Source of the DNA: Acidobacteriota bacterium | Lineage (GTDB): Bacteria > Acidobacteriota > Thermoanaerobaculia > Thermoanaerobaculales > Thermoanaerobaculaceae | Assembly: GCA_016213675.1 (NCBI GenBank) | Contig: JACQZW010000073.1 | Span: 1-64,000 of the forward strand | Direction of reading: 5' to 3' | DNA length: 64,000 nt | Shown here: piece by piece, positions 45,692-54,855 of the stretch | Layout: every line of letters begins with the position of its first letter | How positions within the stretch are numbered: position 1 is the stretch's first letter | The notes under the pieces: generated by a model | Told to the model about the DNA's origin: nothing | Database searches by the model: none | Seen by the model: the letters and a program-made list of their open reading frames with translations, nothing else | Translations under genes and position numbers: made by a program

Positions 45692-46827
45692 GCCCGCGCC
45701 ACGATTCCGAAGCGCTCGCCGCCGAGGTGGTCGGTGCGTTGGCCGGGGGCACCACCACGGTGGCGCTCTACGGGTCGGGCCATCCACGCGCGCAACGGGC
45801 CTTCGCCGGGCTGCACGCCCTGCTGGAGCGCCTGCTCGCCTCCCAGACCGAGCTGGCTCTCGTGCTGCTCGGAGAGGAGCTCTTCGTGCAGGGGCGACCG
45901 CTCACCCGCACGTCGAGGCAGGCGCCCGCGCTCATCCGCCGCTTCCGCCGCCGCGGTCTCGAACACGTCACCTTCTATGCGGGCGTGGCGCCGGTTGAGC
46001 TCAAGGAGTTCCTCGTCGAGCTCGCCGCCTCAGACGACCTCCCGGTCAAGCCACGGCCGCACATCAAGATCGGCCGCGCCGAGCTCGACGAGCGCGAGCT
46101 CGGCGGGCCGGACACCCGCGAAGGCCGGCAGGGACGCCGCAAGGTCCCGACCGTGCGGGAACGCGTCGAGCTGATCTCGGAGGTCTTCGCCGCCTTCGCC
46201 TCGGGGCAGGTGCTCGCGGTGAGGGATCTCGAGGCCGTGATGCACTCACTTCTCGACGGTCTCGACAGCGATCCCGATCCGTTGGTCCATCTCGCGCCGT
46301 GGCAGGGCGAGGCCCGCTGGGCCGCCGTTCACGCCCACAACGTGGCAGCCGTGAGCGTCGGCATGGCGAGGCTCAGCCGGATCTCGCACTCGGCCTGCGT
46401 CGAGCTGGGCCTCGCCGCGCTCCTGCATGACGTCGCCAAGCTCTTCCTCCCAACCGAGATCACCGAGCGCGAGCTGGAGCTCTCGGGCAACGAGCTCGAG
46501 CTGCTCCTGGACCACCCCCGGGACGGACTGCTGGCGTTGTTGGCCACCGAGCAGCTCCCGCCCATCACGCTGATCGTCGCCTACGAGCACCATCTCAACT
46601 TCAATGCCACCGGGTATCCCCGCCTGACCAGGCCGCGGCGCCCGCACCCGGCCAGCCGCCTGGTCAGCCTGGCCGACGCCTGGGACGTGCTCCACACCGC
46701 CCGCGGCAGCCACGGCTTGGCCACCAGCGAAACGACCCTCGAGTGGCTGACCTCGCACGCCGGGACCACTCTCGACCCGGGGCCCACCCAGGCGCTCGTC
46801 GAGCTCCTGACGCCGCAGGGCGCCTGA
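45688..46827 (+). CDS. HD-GYP domain protein
   Basis: 379 residues. The start is TTG at 45688 overlapping the HEAT gene stop (TTGA), because no ATG or GTG fits between the stop and the conserved domain. Residues about 25-110 (ALYGSGHPRAQRAFAG ... LGEELFVQGRPL ... FYAGVAPVELKEFLVEL) match the HEAT protein's N-terminus. The C-terminal half is an HD-GYP domain: the HD pair in LLHDVAKLFLP, EHHLNFNATGYPRL for the HHExxDGxGYP motif (with Leu-Asn for the Glu-Lys and changed residues before Gly-Tyr-Pro), and SLADAWDVLHTARG. HD-GYP proteins hydrolyse cyclic di-GMP; the altered metal-site residues mean activity needs testing. Confidence 0.85.
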   Translation: MSPRHDSEALAAEVVGALAGGTTTVALYGSGHPRAQRAFAGLHALLERLLASQTELALVLLGEELFVQGRPLTRTSRQAPALIRRFRRRGLEHVTFYAGVAPVELKEFLVELAASDDLPVKPRPHIKIGRAELDERELGGPDTREGRQGRRKVPTVRERVELISEVFAAFASGQVLAVRDLEAVMHSLLDGLDSDPDPLVHLAPWQGEARWAAVHAHNVAAVSVGMARLSRISHSACVELGLAALLHDVAKLFLPTEITERELELSGNELELLLDHPRDGLLALLATEQLPPITLIVAYEHHLNFNATGYPRLTRPRRPHPASRLVSLADAWDVLHTARGSHGLATSETTLEWLTSHAGTTLDPGPTQALVELLTPQGA

Positions 46828-46828
46828 C

Positions 46829-47764
46829 GTGCCGACGCCGCGCTCTCGCAGTCTTGCCCCGTCGCTGGTCCTCCTGGCAACGATCCTGTCGAGCGCGGCG
46901 GAGGCACGCCACGGAACCCAGTTCATCGGCTCGATGGAGTTCGGCGGGCAGGAGCGCCACTGGCTGGTCAACGTGCCCGCAAGCTACGACGGCAGCCGGG
47001 CCATCCCGCTCGTCGTCCGCCTGCACGCCGCCGGCGGCCACTTCAACAGCACCGAGGAGCACGGCTGGTTCCCGCTTTCCGACCAGGCCGGCTTCATCCT
47101 CGTCCTGCCCAACGGCTCGCTGCCGTCCGGCACCGACGGCGGGCTGAAGTGGAACGTCTACTCGTGGGACGAGGGCCCCGACGACGTCGGATTCCTCGCC
47201 GCGGTCATCGAGCGGCTGCGGCAGCAGTTCCGCGTCGACGCCCGGCGCATCTTCATGACCGGCCACTCCAACGGGGCGTCGATGACCAACACCTTCGCCT
47301 TCGCCCACGCCGAGATGCTCGCGGCCATCGCGCCGGCCCAGGGCGCCTGGGTCACCGCCCTCGGCCTCGACCCCCTCGCGATCTCGCCGCAGCCTGGCGT
47401 GCCGCTGCCGGTGTGGATCTGGCGCGGCGAGACCGAGAACGACCTCGTCGGCGTCCTGCCCAGGAACCTCCAGGACCGCCAGCAGCAGCAGTTCTGGAGC
47501 GGTCACGACGGCTGCCCCGCCATGCCGGAGGTCCGCGCCGAGACCGACGGACGGTTCGAGTACGCGACCGAGGTGCACCACGGCTGCCGCGCCGAGGTGC
47601 GCTTCACCGAGGTCCGCGGCAAGGGGCACGAGTACGAGCCGGAGTACAGCGTCAAGATCTGGAACGAGTTCTTCGTCCGCCAGGTCCGGGCGCCGACCGG
47701 CCGCTCGCCCCGCCCCCGCCTCGAACGCGCCCCGCCTGCCGCACCCGCCCCGATCACGCGCTGA
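46829..47764 (+). CDS. Secreted esterase of the PHB-depolymerase/feruloyl-esterase family
   Basis: 311 residues. A signal peptide (LAPSLVLLATILSSAAEA) precedes an alpha/beta-hydrolase domain. The oxyanion-hole region is VVRLHAAGGHF; the nucleophile elbow is GHSNGAS (GxSxG) in RIFMTGHSNGASMTN, and DDVGFLAAVIERL is typical of the LpqC/PHB depolymerase family. The catalytic His is probably in KGHEYEPEY. The C-terminus is a Pro/Arg-rich tail. The start is GTG at 46829, one base after the HD-GYP stop. Likely an extracellular or periplasmic esterase. Confidence 0.85.
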   Translation: MPTPRSRSLAPSLVLLATILSSAAEARHGTQFIGSMEFGGQERHWLVNVPASYDGSRAIPLVVRLHAAGGHFNSTEEHGWFPLSDQAGFILVLPNGSLPSGTDGGLKWNVYSWDEGPDDVGFLAAVIERLRQQFRVDARRIFMTGHSNGASMTNTFAFAHAEMLAAIAPAQGAWVTALGLDPLAISPQPGVPLPVWIWRGETENDLVGVLPRNLQDRQQQQFWSGHDGCPAMPEVRAETDGRFEYATEVHHGCRAEVRFTEVRGKGHEYEPEYSVKIWNEFFVRQVRAPTGRSPRPRLERAPPAAPAPITR

Positions 47765-47794
47765 CGCGACTTCCGCGCGGTCCTTGCCTCACGG

Positions 47795-47834
47795 TTCCCG
47801 GTCGACCGCGTGCGAAACGGTGGCCCGGGAGCGT
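47795..47834 (+). promoter_or_regulatory. Shared upstream motif before CARDB-like gene
   Basis: TTCCCGGTCGACCGC, GTGCGAAAC and GGCCCGGGAGCGT occur in the same order as upstream of the aspartase fusion at 17880-17929, which carries an extra eight bases in the middle. The conserved block lies 22 bases before the ATG, upstream of the ribosome site TGGAGGT. Confidence 0.45.
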
Positions 47835-47855
47835 TGTACAACATGGAGGTAGGCC

Positions 47856-48734
47856 ATGCACGTACGAGCCCTGCCGTTCGCCGCCGCAGCCGCGTTCCTC
47901 GTCGCGCTGCCGGTACTCGCCCAGACCGGTCAGATGTCGCCCCGGAACGTCCCGAAGCCGGGCCAGCCCCAACCCGGTCCGTTCCGGCCGCTACCCGACG
48001 TCGAAGTGACCGCTGCCCACTTCGCACTCGTCAGTACGCAACTAGGGAAGCCCGGCGTCGAGTTTCCAAACGACACCGTGCGCTTCACGGCACAGCTCAA
48101 GAACGTGGGTCTGGCGCCCTGCCCGGCGGGCGGTTCGTACCACATCGTGGTGACGCGGAACGGGGTCGGCATCGCCAACTCCACGGCGACGGACCTACTG
48201 AGCGCCCGAGGCTCGAGCTTCACCTACTCCTTCATCGACACGATCGTGCACGGAGCGGCGAAGGAGCTCACCTACAGGATCACGGTGACGCCTGGCTTCG
48301 TGCAGGCGAGCACCGCGAACAACTCGGCCTCCTGCAAGGGGTACGAGGGCATGCTCCACGGGTTCGGTGGCGCCGACTTCGCGATCACCGAGTTCACGTC
48401 GAGCTTCGTCGACGGTCCCGCCGGTCGGACGTTCTACTTCGTCGTTAAGGTGCGGAACAACAGCTTGACCTATCAGACGATCGGCACCACCGCCAACATC
48501 TACATCGACCGGGCCGAGCACACCCACGTCGCGACGTTCCGTACCGACCAGGGTGGGCAGCGCCTGCCCGACCCCTTGCGCACGACGACCTTCACCTTCA
48601 GCAGCAAGTCATCCGAGCTGCCGCCCGGGAGCTACGCGGTCAGGGCGGTCCTGGACATGGACCCTCGCGAACACGATCCCGTCCCGAGCAACAACACGTC
48701 GTCGCAGAGCGTCGTCATCCGCAACGCCCGCTGA
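47856..48734 (+). CDS. Secreted protein with two CARDB-like domains
   Basis: 292 residues with a signal peptide ending near VALPVLAQ. Two repeats of an Ig-like fold follow. The first (about 45-150) reads VEVTAAHFALVST, RFTAQLKNVGLAPCPAGGSY, YRITVTPGFVQASTANNSASC; the second (about 165-290) reads FAITEFTSSFVD, FYFVVKVRNNSLTY, YAVRAVLDMDPREHDPVPSNNTSSQSVVI. The pattern of a strand with an N-x-G loop, then an A-N-N-x-S ending, matches CARDB/adhesion-associated domains. Its role, perhaps surface attachment, is inferred. A clear ribosome site (TGGAGGT) precedes ATG at 47856. Confidence 0.75.
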   Translation: MHVRALPFAAAAAFLVALPVLAQTGQMSPRNVPKPGQPQPGPFRPLPDVEVTAAHFALVSTQLGKPGVEFPNDTVRFTAQLKNVGLAPCPAGGSYHIVVTRNGVGIANSTATDLLSARGSSFTYSFIDTIVHGAAKELTYRITVTPGFVQASTANNSASCKGYEGMLHGFGGADFAITEFTSSFVDGPAGRTFYFVVKVRNNSLTYQTIGTTANIYIDRAEHTHVATFRTDQGGQRLPDPLRTTTFTFSSKSSELPPGSYAVRAVLDMDPREHDPVPSNNTSSQSVVIRNAR

Positions 48735-48758
48735 CCACCGCCGGAGCGCGCCCTCTCG

Positions 48759-51017
48759 CTACGCGTCCTTACGGATCAGCTTGCCCAGCGCGATCCGGTC
48801 GGCGGCCAGGAGCTCCGCCACCCGCAGCGGGTTGACGTCGGCGACGATGATCTGGCCGACCTCGGTGGTGACCTCGCTGTAGAGGCCCTGCGCCTTCATC
48901 CGCGCCGCCTGGTGCTGGTTGTCGTCGGTCGGGCTGACGTAGTGCACCGAGTCGACCCTGTAGCGGTGCACGAGGTAGAGGTGGATCAGCGTCATCAGCC
49001 GCTTCTGGCGCAGCTCCCCGGCGAAGGTGTTCTGGTCGCGGACCGATAGGATGCTGCGGCCGCGCCGGTCGTGGATGGCGGCGAAGATCACGTTGGCGAC
49101 CTTGGCTCCACCCCCGCCGAGCACGGCGAGCTCGAGCAGCTCGGAGCCGGCGCGGTGCGGCAGCAGCGTCACGCGCAGCGAGCCGTCGAGCCGGTAGTGC
49201 CCGCTCCAGGTCGCCAGCCACTCCTCGAGCAGCTTCTTCGGCACCTCGGTCTGGATCAGGTGCTGGTGCTGCGTGGAGCCCTTGCCCATCGCCTTGGTCG
49301 TCGCCGTGCGCCCCGAGGAGGCGAGCAGCGCCGCGTCGAGTCGCGGGCCGCCGACCAGGGTCTGCGGCGTCTTGTAGGGCGACTCGAGCAGGCGGATCTT
49401 GCGCTGCAGCCGGGCCAGGGCGAGCATGCCGTCCTGCCTGAGGGCGGTGGCGAACTCCTCGGCGGCGACGCCGTCGACCTGGTGGCCGCCGTAGGTGATG
49501 AAGTTGAACACGAAGCCCATCCTGCCGAGCTCCTCGGGGAAGCGCCGCATGTCGTCGTCGCTCATCCCGGTCGAGTCCCAGTTGAACGACGGCGACAGGT
49601 TGTAAGCGAGCATCTTGTCCGGGTGGGCGGCGTGGATCGCGTCGGCGAACTGCTTGGCGTCGGCGAGGTCGGCGGACTTGGTCTCCATCCACAGGATGTC
49701 GGCGAACGGCGCGGCGGCGAGACTCTTGGCGATCGCGTACGGGATGCCGCCGCGGACCTGGTAGTAGCCCTCGGGCGTCTTGGCGAGCTCGGGGTCCCAG
49801 ATGATGTGGACGCCGAGCGACTTTGCCTTCTCCCTGGCCGCCGCCAGCGAGGCCCGCGAGGCGAACTGCAGCCAGTCGGCAACGGTCGTCTCGAGCTGCT
49901 CCCCCTCGCTCTCGCGGAACTCGAGCACCTCGTGGACCGCCTCGCCGTAGGTCTCGAGGCCGGCCTCCCGCTCCCACAGCTCGACGAAGCGCGACTCGAC
50001 GACGTCGAACACGGTCTCGACGCTGGGCTCCCGGCCGGACCGCAGCGCCTCGGCCCCGTTCGCGATCATCGTCGCCAGGCCGGTGCGCTCGAGCCAGGCG
50101 TCGGCGGCGCCGTACTCGCCGTCCGAGATGGCGTACAGGAGGTGCCCGTTGAGCTCGCGGATGCCGAGGGAGAAGAAGCGGCGCATCAACGACAGGTAGC
50201 AGAGCTTGTAGGATGGCAGGTTGACGTTGGTCGCGCCGAGGATGAACGGCTGGTCGCGCTCGTCGCCCCGGCCGTCGATCAAGTTCGCCGCCTCGGCGTC
50301 GGTGCGGGCAACGACGATCCCCGGGACCTTCATGACGTCGAGCTGGAAGCGCGCCGCGTTGAGGCGCTTGATCTGCTCGTCGGAGGCGACCAGGACCTTC
50401 CCGCCCTGATGGCCGCACTTCTTGGTCCCCGGCCGCTGATCCTCGATGTGGTATCCGGCCACGCCGACCTCGACGAACCGGCGGATCAGGTTGCGGACGT
50501 GCGCCTCGCCGCCGTGGCCGGTGTCGGCGTCGGCGATGACGAACGGCCGGTAGTCCACCGCCTCCGTCGCGGCCCGCTGGGCGTCGGTCATCCGCGCTCG
50601 CAGGAACTGCTGGTTGCGGTCCGCGGTCAGGAGGGCGCGGACCAGCCCGGCGGCCTCGTCGGGCACCTGCGAGAGCGGGTAGCTCGCCAGGTCCGGGCCC
50701 GGGTCCTCGGTCACCGAACCCTTCGCCGAAGTCGCCCAGCCGCCGAGGTAGATCCCCTCGATCCCCATCCGCTTCATCGCCACGGCCTGGCCGGGGGAGT
50801 ACGGCCCGAAGGTCGTGATGCTCCTGCCTTCGGCGAAGAGCTGCCGCAGGCGCTCGTGGAAGGCGGCTGACGCCTCGCGGGCGACCGTGTGGTCGTGGGC
50901 GATCGTGCCCCGCTGCTCGACGACCTGGCGCGCCGAGTACAACCGCGTGATGCCGGCGAACCGCGGGCTGTCGAACCACTCCTGGGTGGCGGCGACTTCA
51001 TCGTCGAAGGTCGTCAT
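48759..51017 (-). CDS. aceA: Isocitrate lyase, long form (AceA2-like)
   Basis: Glyoxylate-cycle enzyme of 752 residues splitting isocitrate to glyoxylate and succinate. The catalytic loop KKCGHQGGK (Cys201) and [11 protein letters not shown] are present, with YIEDQ-type residues seen as [40 protein letters not shown] and [12 protein letters not shown] are the substrate-binding segments. The length matches the long ICL2-type group of mycobacteria rather than the 430-residue E. coli form; the additional C-terminal region is present here. ATG at 51017 has GAGGGA upstream. No malate synthase gene is in the window. Confidence 0.93.
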   Translation of the reverse strand: MTTFDDEVAATQEWFDSPRFAGITRLYSARQVVEQRGTIAHDHTVAREASAAFHERLRQLFAEGRSITTFGPYSPGQAVAMKRMGIEGIYLGGWATSAKGSVTEDPGPDLASYPLSQVPDEAAGLVRALLTADRNQQFLRARMTDAQRAATEAVDYRPFVIADADTGHGGEAHVRNLIRRFVEVGVAGYHIEDQRPGTKKCGHQGGKVLVASDEQIKRLNAARFQLDVMKVPGIVVARTDAEAANLIDGRGDERDQPFILGATNVNLPSYKLCYLSLMRRFFSLGIRELNGHLLYAISDGEYGAADAWLERTGLATMIANGAEALRSGREPSVETVFDVVESRFVELWEREAGLETYGEAVHEVLEFRESEGEQLETTVADWLQFASRASLAAAREKAKSLGVHIIWDPELAKTPEGYYQVRGGIPYAIAKSLAAAPFADILWMETKSADLADAKQFADAIHAAHPDKMLAYNLSPSFNWDSTGMSDDDMRRFPEELGRMGFVFNFITYGGHQVDGVAAEEFATALRQDGMLALARLQRKIRLLESPYKTPQTLVGGPRLDAALLASSGRTATTKAMGKGSTQHQHLIQTEVPKKLLEEWLATWSGHYRLDGSLRVTLLPHRAGSELLELAVLGGGGAKVANVIFAAIHDRRGRSILSVRDQNTFAGELRQKRLMTLIHLYLVHRYRVDSVHYVSPTDDNQHQAARMKAQGLYSEVTTEVGQIIVADVNPLRVAELLAADRIALGKLIRKDA

Positions 51018-51156
51018 CTGGCTGTTCCCTCTCACGGTCGGCACCGACGCGGACTCGAAGGATCCCGGTTGTCCGATTATTCCGCAGTCGGACGGGCGAC
51101 GCCATCGGCGGTCGGCCCCCGCCCGCCGGAGATCCGGCAGACGGTGGCGTGGCGGG

Positions 51157-51170
51157 CGCCCCGAGGGGCG
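51157..51170. terminator. Short hairpin downstream of the VWFA/GWxTD gene
   Basis: CGCCCC-GA-GGGGCG is a 6-bp palindrome seven bases beyond the VWFA gene stop on the minus strand, without a T-run. The 159-base gap between this gene and isocitrate lyase shows no other feature. Confidence 0.3.
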
Positions 51171-51176
51171 GCGGGC

Positions 51177-53672
51177 TCAGCCTCCCGGGTAGTAGCCGGC
51201 GATGGTCCGGACGTCGAGCTCGGGCTTCTTGAGCTTGACCGTGATCTTGCGGAACTGCTCGGCGTCGGTCTCGGCCGTCGAGGTGAACGCGATCAGGTAC
51301 TGGCTGCGTAGCTCGCGGTTGATCTGCTCGTAGACCGGCGCCAGCGCCGACTCGCGGGCCAAGAAGAACGCTTCCCCGCCCGTCATCCGGGCCAGCCGCG
51401 AGAGCTGTGAGCGCGCCTTCACCTTGGTGATCGGCAGGTCGATGCCGATCGCGTAGATCGTCACCCCGCTGCGCTGGGCGTAGTCGAGTGCCTTGTCGAA
51501 GGTCATCTTCGACGCGTTGTCCTCGCCGTCGGTGAGCACGATCATCGCCTTGCGTCCGCGCACGCCGGAGAACTGGAACAGGCCGTGCACGATCGCGTCG
51601 TAGAACGCGGTCTCGCGCTCCGGGCGCAGCGCGATGAGTGCGCGCTCGAGGGCGCCGAAGTCCGCGGTGAACCCCTCGATGAGGGCCGGACGCTCCGAGA
51701 AAGCAAGGATCGAGGCCCGGTCGCGGGGCCTGAGGAGGTTCTTCAGGAAGCCCAGGACGACCCGCTGCACCTCCGGGAGCGTCTTCTCCATCGAGCCCGA
51801 GGTGTCGATGACGAGGCCGACGCGGATCGGCAGCTCGCGCTGCATCGAGAAGTGCGACACGGCCTGGGCGACGCCGTCCTCGAAGACCTCGAAATCGCCC
51901 TGCACGAGACCTTCGACGGGCTTGCCCTCCTTGTCGAGCACGGTGATCGGCAGCTCGACGGCTTCGACCTTGACGCCGGCCAGGAACTGCGGGGCGTTGA
52001 CGAACTGCACGTCCTCGGCCTGGGCACCGTCGTCGAGCACGGCGAGCGCCCGCAGGTAGCCGATCTCTCCGCTGTCCTGGACCGGAAGCCAGGCCTCGAA
52101 CGGGGCGGCGTACACCGTAGCGGTCAGCAGCTCGTTCCAGTAGAGCTCCAGCTTCTCGAGCTTGCGGTCGGGCGGGACGTTGACGGTGGCGACAGTGTGG
52201 ACCTTGTCGCCGGAGCGGTCCGCCGCCGAGACCGGCTGCAGGCGGACCAGGACCCGCTCCCGCCCGACGTTGAGCGAGAACTGCTTGCGGTCGAGCTCGG
52301 CGGCCGCCGAGTCCAACGCCACGGCGGTGACCGTGGCGAGGCGCGGGACCGGCCCGATGTCGAGCTCGACCTCGAACGGCGGCCGGTTCTTCGCCAGGAT
52401 GAGCTTGCCGTCGAGGTAGAACTCGACCTTCGCCACGTTCGTGCCGACCATCGCGGTGAACCGCTGAATCCCCGAGATCCCCTCGCCCTCCGGCCCCTGC
52501 AGCGCCAGCACGGCCAACGCGGCCGACGCCGCCTTCTCGAGCTCCGCGTCGGCCGCGGCATCGGCCGCGAGCTCCTTGTCGATGTCCGGCACCTCGACGG
52601 AGAAATCGATCTCCCGCACGGCGGCCTTGCTCGAGTTGTCGTCCTCCACCTTGAGCCTGAGCTTGTACCGACCGGGACGAAGCTCCCTTTCGAACACGAT
52701 CGGCAGCTCCGTGGACTCCGCAGGGAAGGTGTAGGAGTAGCGGAAGCGGTCCACCATGCTCCCCTCGCGGGAAACCTCCCCGGCCACGTCGAGTTGGACG
52801 ACGTCCGTGTCGCCCACCTTGGCGGTGCCGAGGCCGGTCCTCGGCACGGCGGCGCTGAACGCCATGCGGACCCGGCTGCCGTGGCGTCGGCCCGAGGTCG
52901 CCGTGACCGCGAAGTCGAGGGCGGTCGCGCCCTTGGGGAGGATGGTGGAGAACTCGAGGAAGCGCGCGCTGGCCGACTCCGAGCCCTTCGAGGGGTCGTC
53001 AGGCCAGTGGCTCAGCCGAGCGCGCAGCGTGATGTCCTTCATCCAGTACTCGGCCGCAGCCAGGAGCCGGAGGATCTCGTCGGCGTCGCCGCACTTCCAC
53101 TCGGGGCGGTCGCCCCGCGTCATGCCGGGCCGCTGGAGCGCCATCTGGCCGCCCGTGTTGTACAGGACCATCCTGGTCTCGAACGGGTCCCACATCTTGT
53201 GACGGCCCATCCCCCACGGCTGGTAGAACAGGACCACGACGTTCTGGCCGATGCCCTCGATGCGGGCGTAGATCCAGAACTCCAGGTTGTTGAACACCTG
53301 GTCGCAGTCGATCGCCTTCCGCCCGTCCGGCTGGCCGTGGAGGAGCAGGACCCGCGCGCGGTCCTCCGTGGTGTTCTTGAAGTCGTTCCGAGCCTCCTGG
53401 AGTCGCTCGTCGTAGGTGCGGCGGAAGAAGGTGCCGAGCCCGGACTGCCCCTGCCAGATGACCCAGAGCCGTTCGGCGAACTCGGTCCGCTGCTCGTCCG
53501 TCTCGAGCTCGAGGAAGGCCTTGCGCTGTTCGGACGTGATCAGCGGGTAGACCTCTTCCTCGATCCAGATCCGCCACTTGTCCGGCAACTGCGAGACCTT
53601 GAGCGGCGCGGCGACTGCCGGCAGGGCAACCAGCATCAGGGCGGCAACGACGAGTTTGAGCGAGCGTCTCAT
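51177..53672 (-). CDS. Secreted GWxTD/VWFA-domain protein
   Basis: 831 residues with a signal peptide (LVVAALMLVALPAVAA). Residues about 45-180 match the GWxTD domain (FAERLWVIWQ, FRRTYDERLQEARNDF, RARVLLLHGQPDGRKA, LEFWIYAR). A middle beta-rich region contains several Ig-like strands. The C-terminal part (about 560-831) is a VWFA domain of the acidobacterial type: FEVFEDGVAQAVSHFS, MIDAS motif DTSGSM (Asp623), MIVLTDGEDNASK, YAIGIDL and the closing RKITVKLKK...AGYYPG. This combination is typical of Acidobacteriota and hints at a surface or periplasmic binding role. ATG at 53672 has AAGGTG upstream. It is eight bases after the MidA-like gene. Confidence 0.86.
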   Translation of the reverse strand: MRRSLKLVVAALMLVALPAVAAPLKVSQLPDKWRIWIEEEVYPLITSEQRKAFLELETDEQRTEFAERLWVIWQGQSGLGTFFRRTYDERLQEARNDFKNTTEDRARVLLLHGQPDGRKAIDCDQVFNNLEFWIYARIEGIGQNVVVLFYQPWGMGRHKMWDPFETRMVLYNTGGQMALQRPGMTRGDRPEWKCGDADEILRLLAAAEYWMKDITLRARLSHWPDDPSKGSESASARFLEFSTILPKGATALDFAVTATSGRRHGSRVRMAFSAAVPRTGLGTAKVGDTDVVQLDVAGEVSREGSMVDRFRYSYTFPAESTELPIVFERELRPGRYKLRLKVEDDNSSKAAVREIDFSVEVPDIDKELAADAAADAELEKAASAALAVLALQGPEGEGISGIQRFTAMVGTNVAKVEFYLDGKLILAKNRPPFEVELDIGPVPRLATVTAVALDSAAAELDRKQFSLNVGRERVLVRLQPVSAADRSGDKVHTVATVNVPPDRKLEKLELYWNELLTATVYAAPFEAWLPVQDSGEIGYLRALAVLDDGAQAEDVQFVNAPQFLAGVKVEAVELPITVLDKEGKPVEGLVQGDFEVFEDGVAQAVSHFSMQRELPIRVGLVIDTSGSMEKTLPEVQRVVLGFLKNLLRPRDRASILAFSERPALIEGFTADFGALERALIALRPERETAFYDAIVHGLFQFSGVRGRKAMIVLTDGEDNASKMTFDKALDYAQRSGVTIYAIGIDLPITKVKARSQLSRLARMTGGEAFFLARESALAPVYEQINRELRSQYLIAFTSTAETDAEQFRKITVKLKKPELDVRTIAGYYPGG

Positions 53673-53680
53673 GGCACCTT

Positions 53681-54817
53681 CTACGCGTCGACGGGCGGCG
53701 GCGTTGCAAGCTTGCAGTAGGCCTGCCACGCCGGGCCCTTCCCCTGCTCCAACACCTTCTGGTCGACGGCCATGCCCGAAGGCGCCAGCAGCTTCTTCGC
53801 GGTCGCCAGCTCCGCCCAGTCGGCGGGCGACAGCGGCTCGCCGCGCGCCGCCCCGGCCGGGAGCAGGTCGAGGGCGCCGTGAAGGGCCAGGAACGCACCG
53901 AGCGGGCGGATTTGGCCGCGGTCCCAGCCGAGGCCGGCTGCCGCGTTCGTGAGGTCGTCGAAGTTCACGTGGGCGGTGATGTCGACGCCCCCCGGGTTGG
54001 AGAGGACGTTCGAGACCAGCGAGTGCCCCCGATAGCCCACCAGGGAGCCCTGCTTGCGGCCGCGCGGGTTGTAGAGCTGCCGCGCGGGGTAGCCGTAGTC
54101 GAGGATGAGGGCTACGGCGTTCTTGCCGCACCACGCGAGGTGGCCGGCGTGGACCGCCTCGGCGTCGGGGCGCAGCTCGGCGACCTGGCCCTCCTCGAGG
54201 ACCAGGTTGTGGGTGACCAGGTAGCTCTCCAGCTCGGGCCGGCTCAGTGCGCCGAGGGCCCACCGCAACCGGCCGCCGCCGCTCGGTTCCACGAAGTACT
54301 CGACGTGCTCGAGGACGCCTCCGCGCCGCCGGACCGTGATGCGGTGGGCCGGCAGGGCGTCGTACAGCTCGGACGCGAACAGCACGACGGGCCCGCTGGG
54401 GTGCGGCAGCTCGGCGAGGCTGCGTCGCGCCTCGACGCCCGGGCACTCCGCGACGAGTCGCTCCCGAGCCCAGTCCGCGACCTCGACCGCCACGACCCGC
54501 CGCAGCGCGCCCGGCCCCACTCCGCCGAGCTCCGCCACGACCCGCCGCAACGACAACCCCTCGCCGGCCCCGAGCTCGACGAAGGTGACCTGCTCGCCGA
54601 GCCCCCGCGAGAGCCGCCGCAGCATCACGGCCAGCGTGCGGGCGAACAGCGGCGTCGCGGTCGGTGCGGTGATGAAGTCGCCGGCGGCGCCCACCGGCCC
54701 GGGACCGCTTCGGCGCCGCGTGTAGTAGCCGGCCTCCGGGTGGTAGAGGGCCAGCTCCATGAACTCGGCGAAGCTCACCCGCCCGCGGCGGGCGACCTCG
54801 GCGATGATGGCGTTCAT
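53681..54817 (-). CDS. MidA/NDUFAF7-like SAM-dependent methyltransferase
   Basis: 378 residues. Features: FAEFMELALYHPEAGYYTRR, GDFITAPTATPLFARTLAVML (both diagnostic of the family), VTFVELGAGEGLSLRRVV as the SAM-binding glycine motif, and FASELYDALPAHR. In mitochondria the relative NDUFAF7 methylates an arginine of complex I; bacterial roles are not settled. The C-terminal part contains DITAHVNFDDL, also conserved. The start ATG at 54817 is 38 bases after the nadA stop, inside a continuous minus-strand cluster. Confidence 0.88.
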   Translation of the reverse strand: MNAIIAEVARRGRVSFAEFMELALYHPEAGYYTRRRSGPGPVGAAGDFITAPTATPLFARTLAVMLRRLSRGLGEQVTFVELGAGEGLSLRRVVAELGGVGPGALRRVVAVEVADWARERLVAECPGVEARRSLAELPHPSGPVVLFASELYDALPAHRITVRRRGGVLEHVEYFVEPSGGGRLRWALGALSRPELESYLVTHNLVLEEGQVAELRPDAEAVHAGHLAWCGKNAVALILDYGYPARQLYNPRGRKQGSLVGYRGHSLVSNVLSNPGGVDITAHVNFDDLTNAAAGLGWDRGQIRPLGAFLALHGALDLLPAGAARGEPLSPADWAELATAKKLLAPSGMAVDQKVLEQGKGPAWQAYCKLATPPPVDA

Positions 54818-54855
54818 TGCCGCAAGGCTACCACCGCCCGCCGCGGGATCGGTGG

